64,000 bases of DNA. Origin: Roseiarcus sp963824475 (lineage in GTDB: Bacteria; Pseudomonadota; Alphaproteobacteria; Rhizobiales; Beijerinckiaceae). This document shows positions 27,012 through 35,386 of the stretch, piece by piece (the first letter of the stretch is position 1; every line of letters begins with the position of its first letter). Under the pieces are notes generated by a model that saw nothing but the letters and a program-made list of their open reading frames with translations, searched no databases and had not been told where the DNA came from. Where the stretch lies: the NCBI GenBank assembly GCA_963824475.1, contig CAWGPR010000006.1:673303-737302 (forward strand), in the 5' to 3' direction. The position numbers and the translations under genes are program-made.

Positions 27012-27724
27012 CGCAGTTCCGCCTCTGGGTCTATCTGCAGACGACGCCGCTCTTCTGGCTGACGGCGACGCTCGCGGCCTTCATCGTCGCCGACGCCCTG
27101 GCGAAGGCGGCGGGCCGGCGCCCGATCGTCAACCATGTCCTGATCGCTATCGCGTTCCTCGGCGGGTTGCTCAAGCTCACGGGTACGGATTACCAGACCT
27201 ATTTCAACGGCGCGCAGTTCGTGCATTTCCTGCTCGGGCCGGCGACGGTCGCGCTCGGCGTGCCGATCTACACCAACTTCGCGCTGGTCAGACGCAACGT
27301 CTGGCCGCTTGCGGCGGCGCTTCTCGTCGGCGCGATCGTGGCGATCGCGTCTGCGGTGTTGGTCGCCAAGGCGCTCGGCGCGCCGCGCGAAGTCCTGATC
27401 GCGATTGCGCCGAAGTCGATCACCGCCGGCGTGGCGATGGCGGTGACCGAGGCGCTCGGGGGCGCGCCGCCGCTGACCGCCGTTCTCGTCATCGCCACCG
27501 GCATCCTCGGCGCGATCATCGTGACCCCGCTCATGGACGCGCTCGGCGTCACCGACTACGCCGCGCGGGGCTTCGCCGTCGGCCTTGCCTCGCATGGCAT
27601 CGGCACCGCGCGGGCGTTTGCGGTCGATCCGGTCGCGGGCGTGTTCGCAGGCCTCGCGATGGGGCTCAACGCCATCGTCACCCCTGCGGTGATCCCGGCG
27701 CTCCTGCCGTGGCTTGTGGGTTAG
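27008..27724 (+). CDS. lrgB: LrgB/CidB family membrane protein
   Basis: 238 residues with several hydrophobic helices. Family blocks are present: YFNGAQFVHFLLGPATVALG near 62, SITAGVAMAVTEALGG near 140, GFAVGLASHGIGTARAFAVD near 190. It acts together with LrgA in cell-lysis control or in export of small acids such as pyruvate. The start ATG overlaps the lrgA stop. Confidence 0.92.
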   Translation: MTQFRLWVYLQTTPLFWLTATLAAFIVADALAKAAGRRPIVNHVLIAIAFLGGLLKLTGTDYQTYFNGAQFVHFLLGPATVALGVPIYTNFALVRRNVWPLAAALLVGAIVAIASAVLVAKALGAPREVLIAIAPKSITAGVAMAVTEALGGAPPLTAVLVIATGILGAIIVTPLMDALGVTDYAARGFAVGLASHGIGTARAFAVDPVAGVFAGLAMGLNAIVTPAVIPALLPWLVG

Positions 27725-27729
27725 CGGGA

Positions 27730-28052
27730 CTACCTCGCTATACCGAGGAACACGGCGAGGCGTCTCTCGACCTCAATGAGCGCGTCGGCGTCCAGCCGCC
27801 CGAACGTCTCGCGGATCTTTTTGCGCATGACCGTCATCGCCTTGTCGATCATGATCTGCGAGGGCTGTCGGAGGCCGTTGGCAGAGGTTGGCGTGATCGT
27901 GACGCGTAGCAGCGGCGCTTCAATGATCGTGCTCGAGACAAGCAATACTGAGTCGCGTGATCGGCAAATGCATCAGCTTGGATAACGAGCGCCGGGCGCG
28001 GCTTGCCGAAATCGCCCTGAAGCGCGACTGTGACAAAATCGCCGCGCTGCAC
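27730..28052 (-). pseudogene. MazF/PemK-type toxin, frameshifted
   Basis: An mRNA-interferase toxin gene next to its antitoxin. The start GTG 28052 gives MQRGDFVTVALQGDFGKPRP then ALVIQADAFADHAT, the MazF N-terminus. The continuation (LLVSSTIIEAPLLRVTI, QIMIDKAMTVMRKKI) is in another frame; one base is missing near 27945. Joined, it would be about 107 residues, the normal size. Decay of the toxin with antitoxin kept is a usual fate; an assembly indel is the alternative. Confidence 0.8.
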
Positions 28053-28053
28053 A

Positions 28054-28266
28054 TCACGACTCAGCTTGTGTCAGCGCGGCGTCCATGAAAGTCAGTAAAT
28101 CGGGGTCTGCGAGGTCGGACGCATCGGCGACGCGGCTCTGTCGGCGAGCCTCTTCAGCAAAGCCTGGGCGTCGCGTGTCGGGAACCCAAATCTGAACCGC
28201 CCTCAATCCAGCCGCGCGTAATGCGGCGCGGCGCTTGCGAGCGCGCGTCGCGGTCGGAGACGCCAT
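28054..28266 (-). CDS. MazE-like antitoxin
   Basis: 70 residues, MASPTATRARKRRAALRAAG then LRAVQIWVPDTRRPGFAEEA, the DUF3018/antitoxin MazE pattern. The N-terminal basic half would bind DNA and the acidic C-terminus (DASDLADPDLLTFMDAAL) the toxin. It is immediately upstream of the toxin frame, one base apart. The ATG 28266 is taken as start; an extension to 28299 has no similarity. Confidence 0.8.
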   Translation of the reverse strand: MASPTATRARKRRAALRAAGLRAVQIWVPDTRRPGFAEEARRQSRVADASDLADPDLLTFMDAALTQAES

Positions 28267-28338
28267 ACTCGTGTCCCTCCTGTGGCCTTCAACTAGCATT
28301 TTTCCAGGCGCAAATCGAACCGGTTGGGCAGGTCAGCC

Positions 28339-29787
28339 TCACCGCCTCGGATAGCGCTCGCTCAGAAGCTCGAACAGGGCCCGCGCCGCCTGGATCTCGC
28401 CGCCCATCGGCCCATGGGCGCGCGGCTTCGGGTTCCAGGCATAGACGTCGAAATGCGCCCAAGATTTGGCCTTCTCCACGAACCGCCTGAGGAACAGCGC
28501 GGCGGTGATTGAGCCCGCCATGCCGGCGCCTGTGCCCGAATTGCTGATGTCGCCGATGGTCCCCTCGATCATCGCGTCATAGGGGCGCCAGAGCGGCATC
28601 CGCCACACGGGATCGCGGGCGCGCGTCGCGTGAGAAGCGACCTGCGCCGCGAGTGCGTCGTCGTCGGCGTAGAAGGGCGGCAGGTCGGGGCCGAGCGCGA
28701 CCCGCGCCGCGCCGGTCAGCGTGGCGAAGTCGAGCATCAGCTCCGGCGCGTCCTCATCCGCGAGCGCGAGCGCGTCGGCGAGGATGAGCCGGCCCTCGGC
28801 GTCGGTGTTGCCGACTTCGACCGAGAGCCCCTTGCGGCTCTTAAGGACGTCGCCCGGGCGCATCGCCGGCGCCGAGATGGCGTTCTCGACGATCGGGATC
28901 ACGGTCCTCAAGCGCAGATCAAGCCCCGCCTCCATGATCAGCCGCGCCAGCGTCAGCGCCGTCGCCGCTCCGCCCATGTCCTTTTTCATGAGTTCCATGC
29001 CCGAGGCCGGCTTGATGTCGAGGCCGCCGGTGTCGAAGGTGACGCCTTTGCCGACAATCGCAACTTTGGGCGCGTCCTCGCGTCCCCAGGAAAAGTCGAC
29101 GATGCGCGGCTCTTCTGCGCCTGCGCGCCCGACTGCGTGGACGAGGGGAAAATTGGCGGCGATGAGTTCGTCGCCGCGCACCATGGTGACGCTGGCGTCG
29201 AAGTGCTCGGCGAGCTTGACGGCCTCCTGTTCAAGCGCGTTGGGACCGAGCGCGTTGGCCGGTGTGTTGATGAGATCGCGCCCGTAAGCGATCGCCTGCG
29301 CGATACGCTGAATCCTGATCGCGTCGACCTCGTCGGGCGCGACGAACCGCGGCTTGGGCGTCTTGTCGGCCTTGAAGCGGTCATAGCGATAGAGCGCGAG
29401 CAGGAAGCCGAGCGAGGCGAGATCGACGTCCTGGGGCGAGTTGGCGAACCGATAGACGCCTTCGGGCAGTGACGTCGCGAGCTTGCCGGGGGCGAACGGA
29501 TCGCGCGTCGGAGCATTCGCTTCGTCAACTCCGAATAGCACGCCTGCGAGCGCGCCGGCCTCCCCCGGCAGAAGTTGCATGCGTCCGCCTTTCGGCTCAA
29601 AGCCGCAGCGTTCGGCGAAGGCCGCGGCGGCTGCCCCGATCGTCGATTTGACAGTCGGCCAGTTTTCCGCGCTGACCAGCCACACCGGCGTCGCGTCGGG
29701 CGTTGGCGAGGCGAATGCGAGCAAGGGCTTCAAGCCTCCATCGGACAGTGCTTGAAGGCGGCTTAGCCTGATTTCGTGGCTCGGCAT
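28339..29787 (-). CDS. Leucyl aminopeptidase (M17 family)
   Basis: Zinc/manganese-dependent aminopeptidase of 482 residues. Metal and catalytic residues: Lys and Asp in VGKGVTFDTGGLDIKPASGM near 250, the signature NTDAEGRLILADALAL near 330, and MKKDMGGAAT near 272. The N-terminal domain is poorly conserved, as usual. It works in peptide turnover in the cytoplasm. Lies upstream of and on the same strand as the MazE/MazF pair. Confidence 0.92.
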   Translation of the reverse strand: MPSHEIRLSRLQALSDGGLKPLLAFASPTPDATPVWLVSAENWPTVKSTIGAAAAAFAERCGFEPKGGRMQLLPGEAGALAGVLFGVDEANAPTRDPFAPGKLATSLPEGVYRFANSPQDVDLASLGFLLALYRYDRFKADKTPKPRFVAPDEVDAIRIQRIAQAIAYGRDLINTPANALGPNALEQEAVKLAEHFDASVTMVRGDELIAANFPLVHAVGRAGAEEPRIVDFSWGREDAPKVAIVGKGVTFDTGGLDIKPASGMELMKKDMGGAATALTLARLIMEAGLDLRLRTVIPIVENAISAPAMRPGDVLKSRKGLSVEVGNTDAEGRLILADALALADEDAPELMLDFATLTGAARVALGPDLPPFYADDDALAAQVASHATRARDPVWRMPLWRPYDAMIEGTIGDISNSGTGAGMAGSITAALFLRRFVEKAKSWAHFDVYAWNPKPRAHGPMGGEIQAARALFELLSERYPRR

Positions 29788-30067
29788 AGGTTGCCGCTCG
29801 TACCGCCGGGCGCCGAGGCCCCGCCGCGCTTTCGCCCGATTGAGGGCGCGTAACCAATTCGTTTAAATTTGCCTGCTCGTCGTGATTTTCGCGTCCGGGG
29901 CGCGACGCCGCGCGCCAAAAAACGCCGACGGGAGGCTAACCAGGGTCGGGGCCGCCTGCGGCGCGGGTCCGGCTTGACTCGCCGGCGCCCTTGCGGTCGT
30001 TAGGGCCGCCGCATTCAAATCAAACGTGGCTCGGGTGGGATTCCCGAGCGCGCGTGAGGAGGATCGA

Positions 30068-32104
30068 TTGTCCGAGCCAAGCGTGAATTCGAAGGTCCGC
30101 CTGCTCGGGGAGGTCGCAACGAGCGACAAGCCATCCTTTCCGCTTACTGCCCGGGCCCCCGCGCAATCGGCTGCGCCGCCCGTCTCGATCACGGCGCCCC
30201 CGCCGCTCGCTGCGGTCCAGGCCGAGCCGATCTTCCTTGGCGATTCGGCCGACGGCCCGGACCTCCTGAACGCCGGCCAGATCGTGCAGCCGCTGGCTCA
30301 ACTCTGCGTGACCCCTCAGGTCCAGACGCCGTTTCTGGCTGCGATCCTGGGGCCGTCCGGGGCCGGCAAGACGTTCGCCCTCAGGCGCCTCGCGCAGGCG
30401 ATTGAACAGCTCAGCGCTTCGCCGACGGCGGGAATCGGAAACGTCCTTCAGCGGGTCGTGCTGGCGCGCGTCGACGCCTCGAGCGGCGTCGAGGCGCCGG
30501 TCGCGATTGCGAGCGCCGCCTACGCCGCGCTCGATCGCGAGCCTGGAGGCGTGGATTATTCGGGGCTATTGGACGAGACTGGCCATGCGGGCGGCGATCC
30601 GCATCGCGCCGCCAGAGCGGCGTCAGATCGTCATGACGATCTGGTGAGAAACCTCGAAACCGAGCGCTCGCAGCGCGACGACATCGACGCCAAACGCGCC
30701 CGGCTCGCGGACACGCTGGCGTTCGACACCCCCGGCTCGCGCATCGACGTCTTCGCTCGCGCGCGCCGCGGAACGATCGAGGCGCAGTTGCGCCGGTTCG
30801 GATTCGCTGGCGCGGACGTCAACTCGAGCTATCGCAACCTGGCGCGCGACGTGTCGACGCTTGGGGCGGGCGGCCGCGCCGCGGTCGTTACTCGATCGAT
30901 ATGGGCCTACGGCAGCCAGGCGCGTCTGCTCAAGTGGGCGATCGTCGCCTTCGTGCTGGGCTTCGCCATCCGGTTGCTGCACGGCGAGACAGCGCTTGCC
31001 GCGATCGGGCGCGGCAACGACTGGCTCAAACCAGTCGCCGACTGGATTGCGGCGCACAGCGATTGGTTCGACCGGGCGTCGGAGATTTTGTACCTCCTCG
31101 GCGCATTGGCCATCGCGCTCAACCTGTGGCGCGCGCTTCAGTTCTCAAACCTTCTGTTGCGCGGCGCGCGGCTGCTCACCTCTGAGGTCCGGGAACGACG
31201 CCAAGACCTGGATGCGCGCGCCGCGCGGCTCAATCAGCGCGTCGCCACGCTGACCGCGGAGGCCGAGACGGCGGCCAAGCGCGCCGATGCGGCGAGCGAG
31301 CGCGCTGGAGGCAAGACGTCGATGCGCGCCCCGGGCCCGGAATTCCTCGAAACGGGCCATGCGCCGTCGGCGGCCGCGCGCGAATTCCTGGCCGCGCTTG
31401 GCAGCAGGATCGGCCGCGCCGCCGCAGCGGGACCGACGCCGGATCGGCTCATCGTCGTCGTGGACAATCTCGACGCGTTGCCGCCGGCCGCGGTCGTCGC
31501 CTGGATTGACGCCGCCCAGAGCGTGATCGGACCGGGCTCGGTCGGACTGTTGGCCTTCGATCCGAGCCGGCTCGCGTCGACCCTCGGCGGACCGCGGGAG
31601 GCGCGCCAACGGCTCGGCAAATGGCTGCAAGTCACGATGAACCTGCCGGCCCGGAGCGACGCCGACGGCGAGCTCACGGTCGCGCGGCTTCTCTCGCCCG
31701 CCGGGCGGCCGGCGCCGACGCCGGACTCATCGGCGATCGCCGCGGCGCTGGTCGAGCCGCTGTCGAGCGCGGAAACGGCGCTGCTGGCGGCGCTTGCGCC
31801 CCTTGCCGCGCATTCGCCGCGCGACGCCAAGCGCTTCCTCAACGCCTATCGCCTGGCGCGCTGCTCGAACGCGCCGCGGCCGGTGATGGCGCTCATGCAG
31901 GCGGCGGCCTTCGCCGATGACAAGGCGCGGGCGGCGCTGCGCGACCGCCTCGCATACGGATCGGGCGAACTCACCGACGTCAACGGTCCGCCGGCGCTCA
32001 TCGACGCCGTCAAGGCCGCCCGCGCGGCGAACAACGGTCCGATCTCGATCGAGGACGCGCGCCTCGCGGCGGAGATCGCCGATCGGTACGCCCTGCCGCT
32101 CTGA
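30068..32104 (+). CDS. KAP-family P-loop NTPase with internal membrane segments
   Basis: 678 residues from TTG 30068, chosen because GAGGAGGA lies upstream. Walker A is AAILGPSGAGKTFALRRLAQ near residue 94; Walker B LIVVVDNLDALP near 460. Between them are two hydrophobic helices (KWAIVAFVLGFAIRLLHG near 290 and ILYLLGALAIALNLWRAL near 342) and a coiled-coil stretch of Ala/Arg/Glu heptads. The insertion of membrane segments into the P-loop domain is the KAP hallmark. KAP proteins are linked to membrane complexes and to phage exclusion (PifA), but this one lies alone. Function unknown. Confidence 0.82.
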   Translation: MSEPSVNSKVRLLGEVATSDKPSFPLTARAPAQSAAPPVSITAPPPLAAVQAEPIFLGDSADGPDLLNAGQIVQPLAQLCVTPQVQTPFLAAILGPSGAGKTFALRRLAQAIEQLSASPTAGIGNVLQRVVLARVDASSGVEAPVAIASAAYAALDREPGGVDYSGLLDETGHAGGDPHRAARAASDRHDDLVRNLETERSQRDDIDAKRARLADTLAFDTPGSRIDVFARARRGTIEAQLRRFGFAGADVNSSYRNLARDVSTLGAGGRAAVVTRSIWAYGSQARLLKWAIVAFVLGFAIRLLHGETALAAIGRGNDWLKPVADWIAAHSDWFDRASEILYLLGALAIALNLWRALQFSNLLLRGARLLTSEVRERRQDLDARAARLNQRVATLTAEAETAAKRADAASERAGGKTSMRAPGPEFLETGHAPSAAAREFLAALGSRIGRAAAAGPTPDRLIVVVDNLDALPPAAVVAWIDAAQSVIGPGSVGLLAFDPSRLASTLGGPREARQRLGKWLQVTMNLPARSDADGELTVARLLSPAGRPAPTPDSSAIAAALVEPLSSAETALLAALAPLAAHSPRDAKRFLNAYRLARCSNAPRPVMALMQAAAFADDKARAALRDRLAYGSGELTDVNGPPALIDAVKAARAANNGPISIEDARLAAEIADRYALPL

Positions 32105-32704
32105 AAGAGCCGCTGGGGCTTGGCGGCTGTCGGATTCAACCAGCACGCGCTTTCCTTGGCGCCCAGGGCAATTAAGCGCAAGCAGCCGCCGGTAAACGCT
32201 CGTGAATTTGCTTTCATTGACTAGCGTTTATTTTTTGGAATCGGGACTTTTCAATGGGTTACGCCCAATTCAAATAAGCCAAATCCGGCTCGCGTCTCAG
32301 GTTGTGTGCCAAATGTCTCAAAGCCATTCCCCATTCATCTCTCCTTCGCGGGCGCCGGGCCGCGCGGGCTTGATCTGGCCAACAGAAATTGTATAGCACA
32401 CGATTCTGATTTTGGCAAGGCTTTGTCCGCTGCCGTTCGGCCCCGGCTCAGACCGATTCGCTTCTCGACGTGTTAGGCGCAGGCTCAAGACCCAATCGCC
32501 CGTCAGGCGGCGATCGCTCAGGGCGGGAAGCGGACTTCCCTTGTCAGACCAACAGTCGCCGATTTCCTCGGCGAGCGCCAGTCCCTGGTTCATGGTCGCC
32601 ACCGCACCGTCTACGAAAAGCACCCGGTAGCGAGCTGCAGAACTCGTCCCGAGCGTGGCCCGTCAAGGCGTAAACCCGCCGCCGACGGTCGTCAGATCGC
32701 TAAA
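32105..32704. other. Gap with no recognised gene
   Basis: 600 bases between the KAP gene and the repeat protein. Part (32,200-32,300) is more A/T-rich than its surroundings. Short open frames exist on both strands, but none carries a motif I recognise. Confidence 0.5.
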
Positions 32705-33540
32705 TCAGCCCTGTTTGAAAATCTGCCAACTGGAAGCGACGACGCCCAAGTCCTGGAAGGTGAAGCCCCCCGAGCCATTCGAGTTCCAGAGCGCGACATC
32801 GCCATTCGCGTTGCGCCACAGGATGCCGTCTTCGCCCTTGCCGTTGAAATCTCCGGTTCCTTCGATCTGCCAACTGGAAGCGACGACGCCCAAGTCCTGG
32901 AAGGTGAAGCCCCCCGAGCCATTCGAGTTCCAGAGCGCGACATCGCCATTCGCGTTGCGCCACAGGATGCCGTCTTCGCCCTTGCCGTTGAAATCTCCGG
33001 TTCCTTCGATCTGCCAACTGGAAGGGACGACGCCCAAATCTTGGCCGGCGAAGCCTCCCGAGCCATTCGCGTTCCAGAGCGCGACATCGCCATTCGCGTT
33101 GCGCCATAGGATGCCGTCTTCGCCACTGCCGTTGAAATCTCCGGTTCCTTCGATCTGCCAACTGGAAGCGACGGCGCCCAAGTCTTGGCCCGTGAAGCCC
33201 CCCGAGCCATTCGAGTTCCAGAGCGCGACATCGCCATTCGCGTTACGCCACAGGATGCCGTCTTCGCCACTGCCGTTGAAATCTCCGGTTCCTTCGATCT
33301 GCCAACTGGAAGCGACAACGCCCAAGTCTTGGCCCGTGAAGCCCCCCGAGCCATTCGAGTTCCAGAGCGCGACATCGCCATTCGCGTTGCGCCACAGGAT
33401 GCCGTCTTCGCCCTTGCCGTTGAAATCTCCGGTTCCCTCGATCTGCCAACTGGGATCGACAATGCCCAAGTCTTGGAAGGTGAAGCCTCCCGAGCCGTTC
33501 GCGTTCCAGACCACAACATCCCCATTCGTGTTGCGCCACA
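32705..33540. repeat. Tandem 144-bp repeats within the repeat gene
   Basis: Six head-to-tail copies of a 144-base unit, the last truncated, nearly identical to each other at DNA level (for example CTGCCAACTGGAAGCGACGA recurs at 32,721 and 32,865). The similarity is higher than needed for protein conservation, indicating recent duplication or gene conversion. Confidence 0.85.
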
Positions 33541-34720
33541 AGATGTCGCTGCTTGTCGCCGGCGGAGTGGTCGAGCCCTTAGTCACAAAACCGCTATTGG
33601 TAATTTCGAACACCGTGCCATCGCCGTTCGCCCCGCCCCCGGCTGTCGTGCCGAAGAGATCCCCGGCGGCGTCGGCGATCAGACCGCCCACCGGGCCTGC
33701 CCCGTTGGTGACGTTGAAGCTGAGCAGCGTGACCGGCGTGTAGCTGCCGCCGCCGTTGTTCACCAGCTCGAACACCGTGCCATCGCCGTTCGCCCCGCCC
33801 TCACCTGTCGTGCCGAAGAGATCCCCGGCGGCGTCGGCGATCAGACCGCCCACCGGGCCTGTCCCGTCGGCGCCGTTGAAGCTGAGCAGCGTGACCGACG
33901 TGTAGTTGCCGCCGTTGTTCACCAGCTCGAACACCGTGCCATCGCCGGCCTCCCCGCCCGAGGGTGTCGTGCCGAAGAGGTCCCCGGCGGCGTCGGCGAT
34001 CACACCGCTGTCCGAGCCGTCCACGCCGGTGGTGAAGCTGAGCAGCGTAACCGGCGTGTAGGCGCTGGCGCCGTTGTTCACCAGCTCGAACACCGTGCCA
34101 TAGCCGTACGCCCCGCCCGAGGGTGTGGCGCCGAAGAGGTCCCCGGCGGTGTCGGCGATCAGACCACTGACCGGGCTTGCCCCGGTGGCGCTGTCGAAGT
34201 TGAATAGTGTGGTCGGCGTGCTCGCGTAGCCGGCGCCGGCTTTGGCAATCTCGAACACCGTGCCGTCGCCGTTCGCCCCGCCCGATGCTGTCGTGCCGAA
34301 GAGGTTTCCGGCGGCGTCGGCGATCAGACCGGCAAACGGAAGCGCCCCGTTTGCGCCGCTGAAGCTGAGCAACGTGACCGGCGTGTAGACGCCGCCGCCG
34401 TTGTTCACGAGCTCGAACACCGTGCCATCGCCGGCCGCCCCGCCCGAGGGGGTCGTGCCGAAGAGGTCGCCAGCGGCGTCGGCGATCACACCGCTGTCCG
34501 AGCCTTCCACGCCGGGGGTGACGTTGAAACTGAGCAGCGCGACCGGCGTGTAGTTGCCGCCGCCGTTGTTCACGAGCTCGAACACCGCCCCAGCGCCGTA
34601 CGCCCCGCCCGTTGCTGTCGTGCCGAAGAGGTCCCCGGCGGCGTCGGCGATCAGGCCGGCATCCGGAAACTGCCCGCTGGCGCCGTTGAAATTTGCCAGC
34701 GTCGTGAGAGTAGCGGTCAT
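32705..34720 (-). CDS. GloVer-repeat / FG-GAP-like repeat protein
   Basis: 671 residues made almost wholly of two repeat types. Residues 1-360 hold seven copies of an about 50-residue 'GloVer' unit (GLIADAAGDLFGTTASGGAN followed by GDGTVFELVNNGG), a choice-of-anchor tandem repeat thought to form a propeller. Residues 375-671 hold six copies of a 48-residue FG-GAP-like unit (ILWRNANGDVALWNSNGSGG then FTGQDLG...WQIEGTGDFNG). There is no signal peptide at MTATLTTLANFNG. The start ATG 34720 follows GGAGGGCTGGCG; a further upstream MFVVGG is less likely. Likely surface or exported by an undetected route. Confidence 0.75.
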   Translation of the reverse strand: MTATLTTLANFNGASGQFPDAGLIADAAGDLFGTTATGGAYGAGAVFELVNNGGGNYTPVALLSFNVTPGVEGSDSGVIADAAGDLFGTTPSGGAAGDGTVFELVNNGGGVYTPVTLLSFSGANGALPFAGLIADAAGNLFGTTASGGANGDGTVFEIAKAGAGYASTPTTLFNFDSATGASPVSGLIADTAGDLFGATPSGGAYGYGTVFELVNNGASAYTPVTLLSFTTGVDGSDSGVIADAAGDLFGTTPSGGEAGDGTVFELVNNGGNYTSVTLLSFNGADGTGPVGGLIADAAGDLFGTTGEGGANGDGTVFELVNNGGGSYTPVTLLSFNVTNGAGPVGGLIADAAGDLFGTTAGGGANGDGTVFEITNSGFVTKGSTTPPATSSDILWRNTNGDVVVWNANGSGGFTFQDLGIVDPSWQIEGTGDFNGKGEDGILWRNANGDVALWNSNGSGGFTGQDLGVVASSWQIEGTGDFNGSGEDGILWRNANGDVALWNSNGSGGFTGQDLGAVASSWQIEGTGDFNGSGEDGILWRNANGDVALWNANGSGGFAGQDLGVVPSSWQIEGTGDFNGKGEDGILWRNANGDVALWNSNGSGGFTFQDLGVVASSWQIEGTGDFNGKGEDGILWRNANGDVALWNSNGSGGFTFQDLGVVASSWQIFKQG

Positions 34721-34766
34721 CGCCAGCCCTCCAACAACAAACAATCGCCAACGCTGCTTGTGAAAG

Positions 34767-34991
34767 TCACGTCACCGCCCGCTCCGCCGCCACTGCTGGC
34801 AGGTGAACGAGACAATGGTCCCCCAGCGTTGCCGGCGAAGCCAGCGCCGCCCACCCCGTTGCCTTGGCGCCGCCGGCGAAGGGGTTCACGGTGGTCTCCG
34901 GCGCCATCACCGAGGGTGATTGTGTCGTAGATTGGCTGGAAGCCGCGCTCACTATGTCGTTGACGCCGTCGCCAACGATGATCGTTGTCAT
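34767..34991 (-). pseudogene. Possible N-terminal fragment of a repeat/T1SS-type protein
   Basis: Frame MTTIIVGDGVNDIVSAASS with following Ser/Thr/Gln residues resembles the start of glycine-rich calcium-binding or secretion-substrate proteins (GDGVNDIVSA). It has a purine-rich site upstream but loses this pattern after about 40 residues and ends 47 bases before the GloVer gene. Perhaps the former N-terminus of that protein cut off by a deletion. Weakly supported. Confidence 0.3.
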
Positions 34992-35386
34992 TTCCGGCTC
35001 TTCCAAGAATCAGCTAAGTAAACCTTTACCGCAGGGCCAATTCCGTCTCGCAAAAACCTCAAGCTGGCGCGTCGATCAGGTCAATCCGGTGGCGCCCTAA
35101 GTTCCGTCAGGTAAGCACCAAAACTCACAAACTGCAAGCGGCATTTACCGGGTTGTAGAGCACGGCAGACCTTGGCGAGGATCTTGTCCGGCGCTGACGT
35201 TTAGAGGCGCGCTGTTCAGGGCGGCGGCGCGCTCTCCGGCGCCGGAACGACATTTCACACAGCGATCGTGGAATTGAATAATCTGTGCGAACTAATGACC
35301 TGGATTGGTGGCTTTCCACACGTAACGGGACCGATCAGGAAGGGCAGCAAAGGGTCCGCAACCGGTCCAACCGATCGGACCGACGG
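34992..35386. other. Gap with no recognised gene
   Basis: 395 bases between the repeat protein remnants and the RND operon's last stop. No convincing open frame, repeat or stem is seen. Confidence 0.5.

Noticed and set aside
26594..27724. 376-residue frame extending LrgB upstream
   Set aside because: Upstream part overlaps lrgA out of frame and is Arg/Ala-rich nonsense; LrgB starts at 27008.
32705..33540. CRISPR-like array
   Set aside because: The repeats are 144 bases, adjacent, without unique spacers, and encode a protein repeat.
32655..33743. Long plus-strand open frame with repeated CQLEATTPKSW and PLPLKSPVPS units
   Set aside because: It is the antisense of the FG-GAP repeat gene; the periodicity comes from the 144-bp repeats, and the protein on the minus strand matches known families.
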